The notes below the pieces were generated by a model. That model did no database searches and was not told where the DNA came from. It saw nothing but the letters and a program-made list of their open reading frames with translations. Made by a program: the position numbers and the translations under genes. A stretch of 20,144 nt of DNA from NCBI GenBank assembly GCA_964200075.2, contig CAXNAA020000565.1, forward strand, positions 1 to 20,144, written 5' to 3'. Positions within the stretch are counted from its first letter, which is position 1. Each line of letters opens with the position of its first letter. Shown one piece after another: positions 18,318-20,144 of this stretch. Origin of the DNA: Sphacelaria rigidula. Lineage: Eukaryota > Phaeophyceae > Sphacelariales.

Positions 18318-19083
18318 GTATCAGGCACATCTACCTCTATTATCTGTATCTGTAGGATTAGGGTTCAGATCCGAGTAGTAGAAGCTAAAGCACTTCCCCG
18401 AAGTTTGTGAGCGTTCAGGTTGCCATCTCCCGACAGGAATGATTTATCTGTTCCGAGAGTCGTTGATCGTGTAAGCTCTACCGGTGTCGGTGTTGGTCAG
18501 GGTGGAGGAAAATGATCTAGACGGCGGATGAGATGGAATTGCCATGCGCCGAGGTTTTTGTGTGTTCGCGATGGTACAGGGGAAGGATATTGCCGTCAGG
18601 GTTTCCCGTTATTGGAGTCAAGGCCGGGAATCGCTTGTACCGGACAAGAGATGATATCCTGGAAGAGGACAAGAAGAGCACTCGTATAGTAATAGAGATA
18701 GCCCAGATAACATCATGCGTTCTAACGCTGCGTGAAATTCACCTTCTCTCAAGAAGTGAAAAAGTGAGAGCCATCTCACAGTATCGTGGTATTGGAGGGG
18801 TGTTTTTAAAGTCTCCAGTCGAGCCGCCACCAGAACATGCACTCAAATCATGTCTCGGAATGGAAGACATGTAAGTCGGAGAGGGAATGAACTGTAGAAC
18901 GAAGGTGTTTCGCTCTCACGATCCCGAGCAAAAGCAGCCCGAGATGAATTTCATGACGATCACACATGGATTCTGCGCGAAAAAGTGTATTCGTGACATT
19001 GTCCTTTCCTTGTCCCAAAACTAAAATTCAACCCCAACCAACTATCCAAGCATCCATCCTCAAACAAATCTTCAATTAATTAA
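18318..19083. other. 3' flank of the cyclophilin gene; no supported gene
   Basis: It contains an anonymous 113-codon frame from ATG 18533 to 18874 with no recognisable domain. The last bases before 19084 are A/T-rich (aattaattaat), beside the next repeat element. No canonical AATAAA polyadenylation signal was seen directly after the cyclophilin stop. Confidence 0.4.
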
Positions 19084-20144
19084 TCAACCCTGTTGGGATC
19101 GGGCCTCCAAAAGGACCAATGAGGCTGATCAGGAATGACGTGTCTGGCGTCTGCACGAAACAGTAGTGGCGTGTTGCTGAAAATCCGCGTGTGCAACTGC
19201 AGCTCACGACAGACCGAAAGTTCCAGTCTATTTTCAGGCGCAGGGTACTAGGTGGTGTATATCTAATGTAGTAAGCAGTATAGGTCGTGGTCAAGAGCTT
19301 CCAACAGCATGCGACGACCAACGGGCCACCCGCCACCTGTGGCTTTGGATTATACTCTTGTCTCCGTCACCTTACTACACAGCCCTTTGTGGTCGGGGTG
19401 GGACGCCATTTCCCACCTTGTTGCATGCGGCGAAATTCTCCTCGAACGGTGTGAGCGTTGCGGCGCGCATGCATACAACAGTTGAGTGCAGTACAGTCTA
19501 CCACCCCTCTCCAACTGAAGAAGCAGCTGCCGCTGCACACTCCCTCGCACGCTCTGGGCAATTCTCAGCTACCGAAATCAGCTGCCTATATACAGCGTTG
19601 TCATCCCCGCCCACTACATACATGTTGACTGCACACTGCAAGTCATCGGCAGAGGGATATGTAAAATTCATGACGATAGCTCCTTTTGTCTTTCCACAGC
19701 CCACCTGGATTTTGTGCCTCGTGAACATGACCACATGCTGGCACGTACACTCCTTCGCGGTTTTTTCCGGTCCACTTTGTGTACGTGTAAATCACCACGT
19801 TTTAGTATCGAATTGGGACACAAAAACACATCGGAAAAACTCGGGAACGGTATACTGTGTGCAAATAATACCATAAAACCAAGCCGCGACCATCCTGCAC
19901 TTGGAAACCGGGAGGGACTTATCTAGGCCTGAGGACCGACGCCCGGATGGGTAGGGTGACTCGTGTACAAAGTCGAGCTAGGGGACATTGTAGGAGGTTA
20001 GGTCGATGAGGGACATTTTTGTTTTACTTCCCAACTCCGGCAATACCTGGGTGGGGGGCACTCCCACGGTGCCTAGTCATACAACCGCTGAGCATGTCCA
20101 CCCTCGGGTGGGCATGTTTGCCGGGTGGAGCGACTCGAAGCGCT
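19084..20144. mobile_element. Diverged second copy of the 1.2-kb element, incomplete at window edge
   Basis: From TCAACCCTGTTGGGATCGGG (19084) it aligns with copy 1 from 931 onward, in the same orientation, to about 19934 (1772 in copy 1). Its left terminus differs from copy 1 at a few bases. No right terminal repeat is seen before the window ends. Beyond 19934 the two copies no longer align, so the element may be rearranged, chimeric or longer here. The plus frame around SGQFSATEISCLYTALSSPP and the minus frame around YPSADDLQCAVNMYVVGGDD are conserved with copy 1. A plus-strand open frame runs 19358-19876. Confidence 0.6.

Noticed and set aside
931-20144. The two direct copies at 931 and 19084 as LTRs of one giant retroelement
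   Set aside because: The copies are strongly diverged from each other, copy 1 has its own terminal inverted repeats, and an intact cellular gene lies between them.
1-20144. CRISPR array, prokaryotic operon or integrated virus
   Set aside because: There are no regularly spaced identical repeats, no clustered co-directional genes and no recognisable viral gene. The only multi-kilobase coding remnant is a LINE.

Overview
This window looks like nuclear DNA from a eukaryote with sparse genes and long introns. The evidence is one conserved gene split by introns of about 0.67 to 1.8 kb with GT...AG borders, a decayed non-LTR retrotransposon, a Pol III style tRNA-like sequence, many degenerate dispersed repeats and a 10-base assembly gap. 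There are no operons, Shine-Dalgarno sites or compact prokaryotic coding. The roughly balanced base composition, the intron sizes and a short leader peptide resembling a plastid-targeting presequence would suit a stramenopile such as a brown alga. That assignment is inference, not proof.

Layout, left to right. Bases 1-930 have no convincing gene but contain a degenerate fold-back repeat (310-590). Bases 931-2142 are a 1.2 kb element bounded by 12-bp terminal inverted repeats next to TCAA/TTAA, and a diverged second copy starts at 19084 and runs off the window. Bases 2700-3720 hold about three direct copies and one inverted partial copy of a ~390-bp unit. Each direct copy carries a G/C-rich hairpin whose stem pairing is kept despite base changes. 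Bases 3735-4155 are a second fold-back element with ~90-bp arms. Bases 4156-7549 are mostly anonymous, with a 47-codon ORF carrying a signal-peptide-like leader (6222-6365) and an 89-codon ORF with an internal repeat (6416-6685).

Bases 7550-10063 on the minus strand are a 5'-truncated, dead LINE-type retrotransposon (endonuclease remnant, reverse transcriptase, C-terminal region) with nonsense codons and frameshifts. Palindromic sequence borders its truncated end. Bases 10200-13300 contain a ~200-codon ORF of unknown nature, a damaged tRNA-like sequence beside the N gap, and homopolymer C tracts.

The one confidently functional gene is a plus-strand cyclophilin (peptidyl-prolyl cis-trans isomerase). 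Its conserved exons at 13372-13456, 14125-14247, 15181-15293, 17077-17205 and 18285-18317 join in phase to give a complete 160-residue core ending in a normal cyclophilin C-terminus. The first exon is the uncertain part. A six-codon exon at 13316 with a 38-nt intron gives the expected family N-terminus, but the same DNA also reads through as a signal-peptide-like hydrophobic stretch. The rest of the window is mainly a graveyard of repeats and transposon remnants around this gene.
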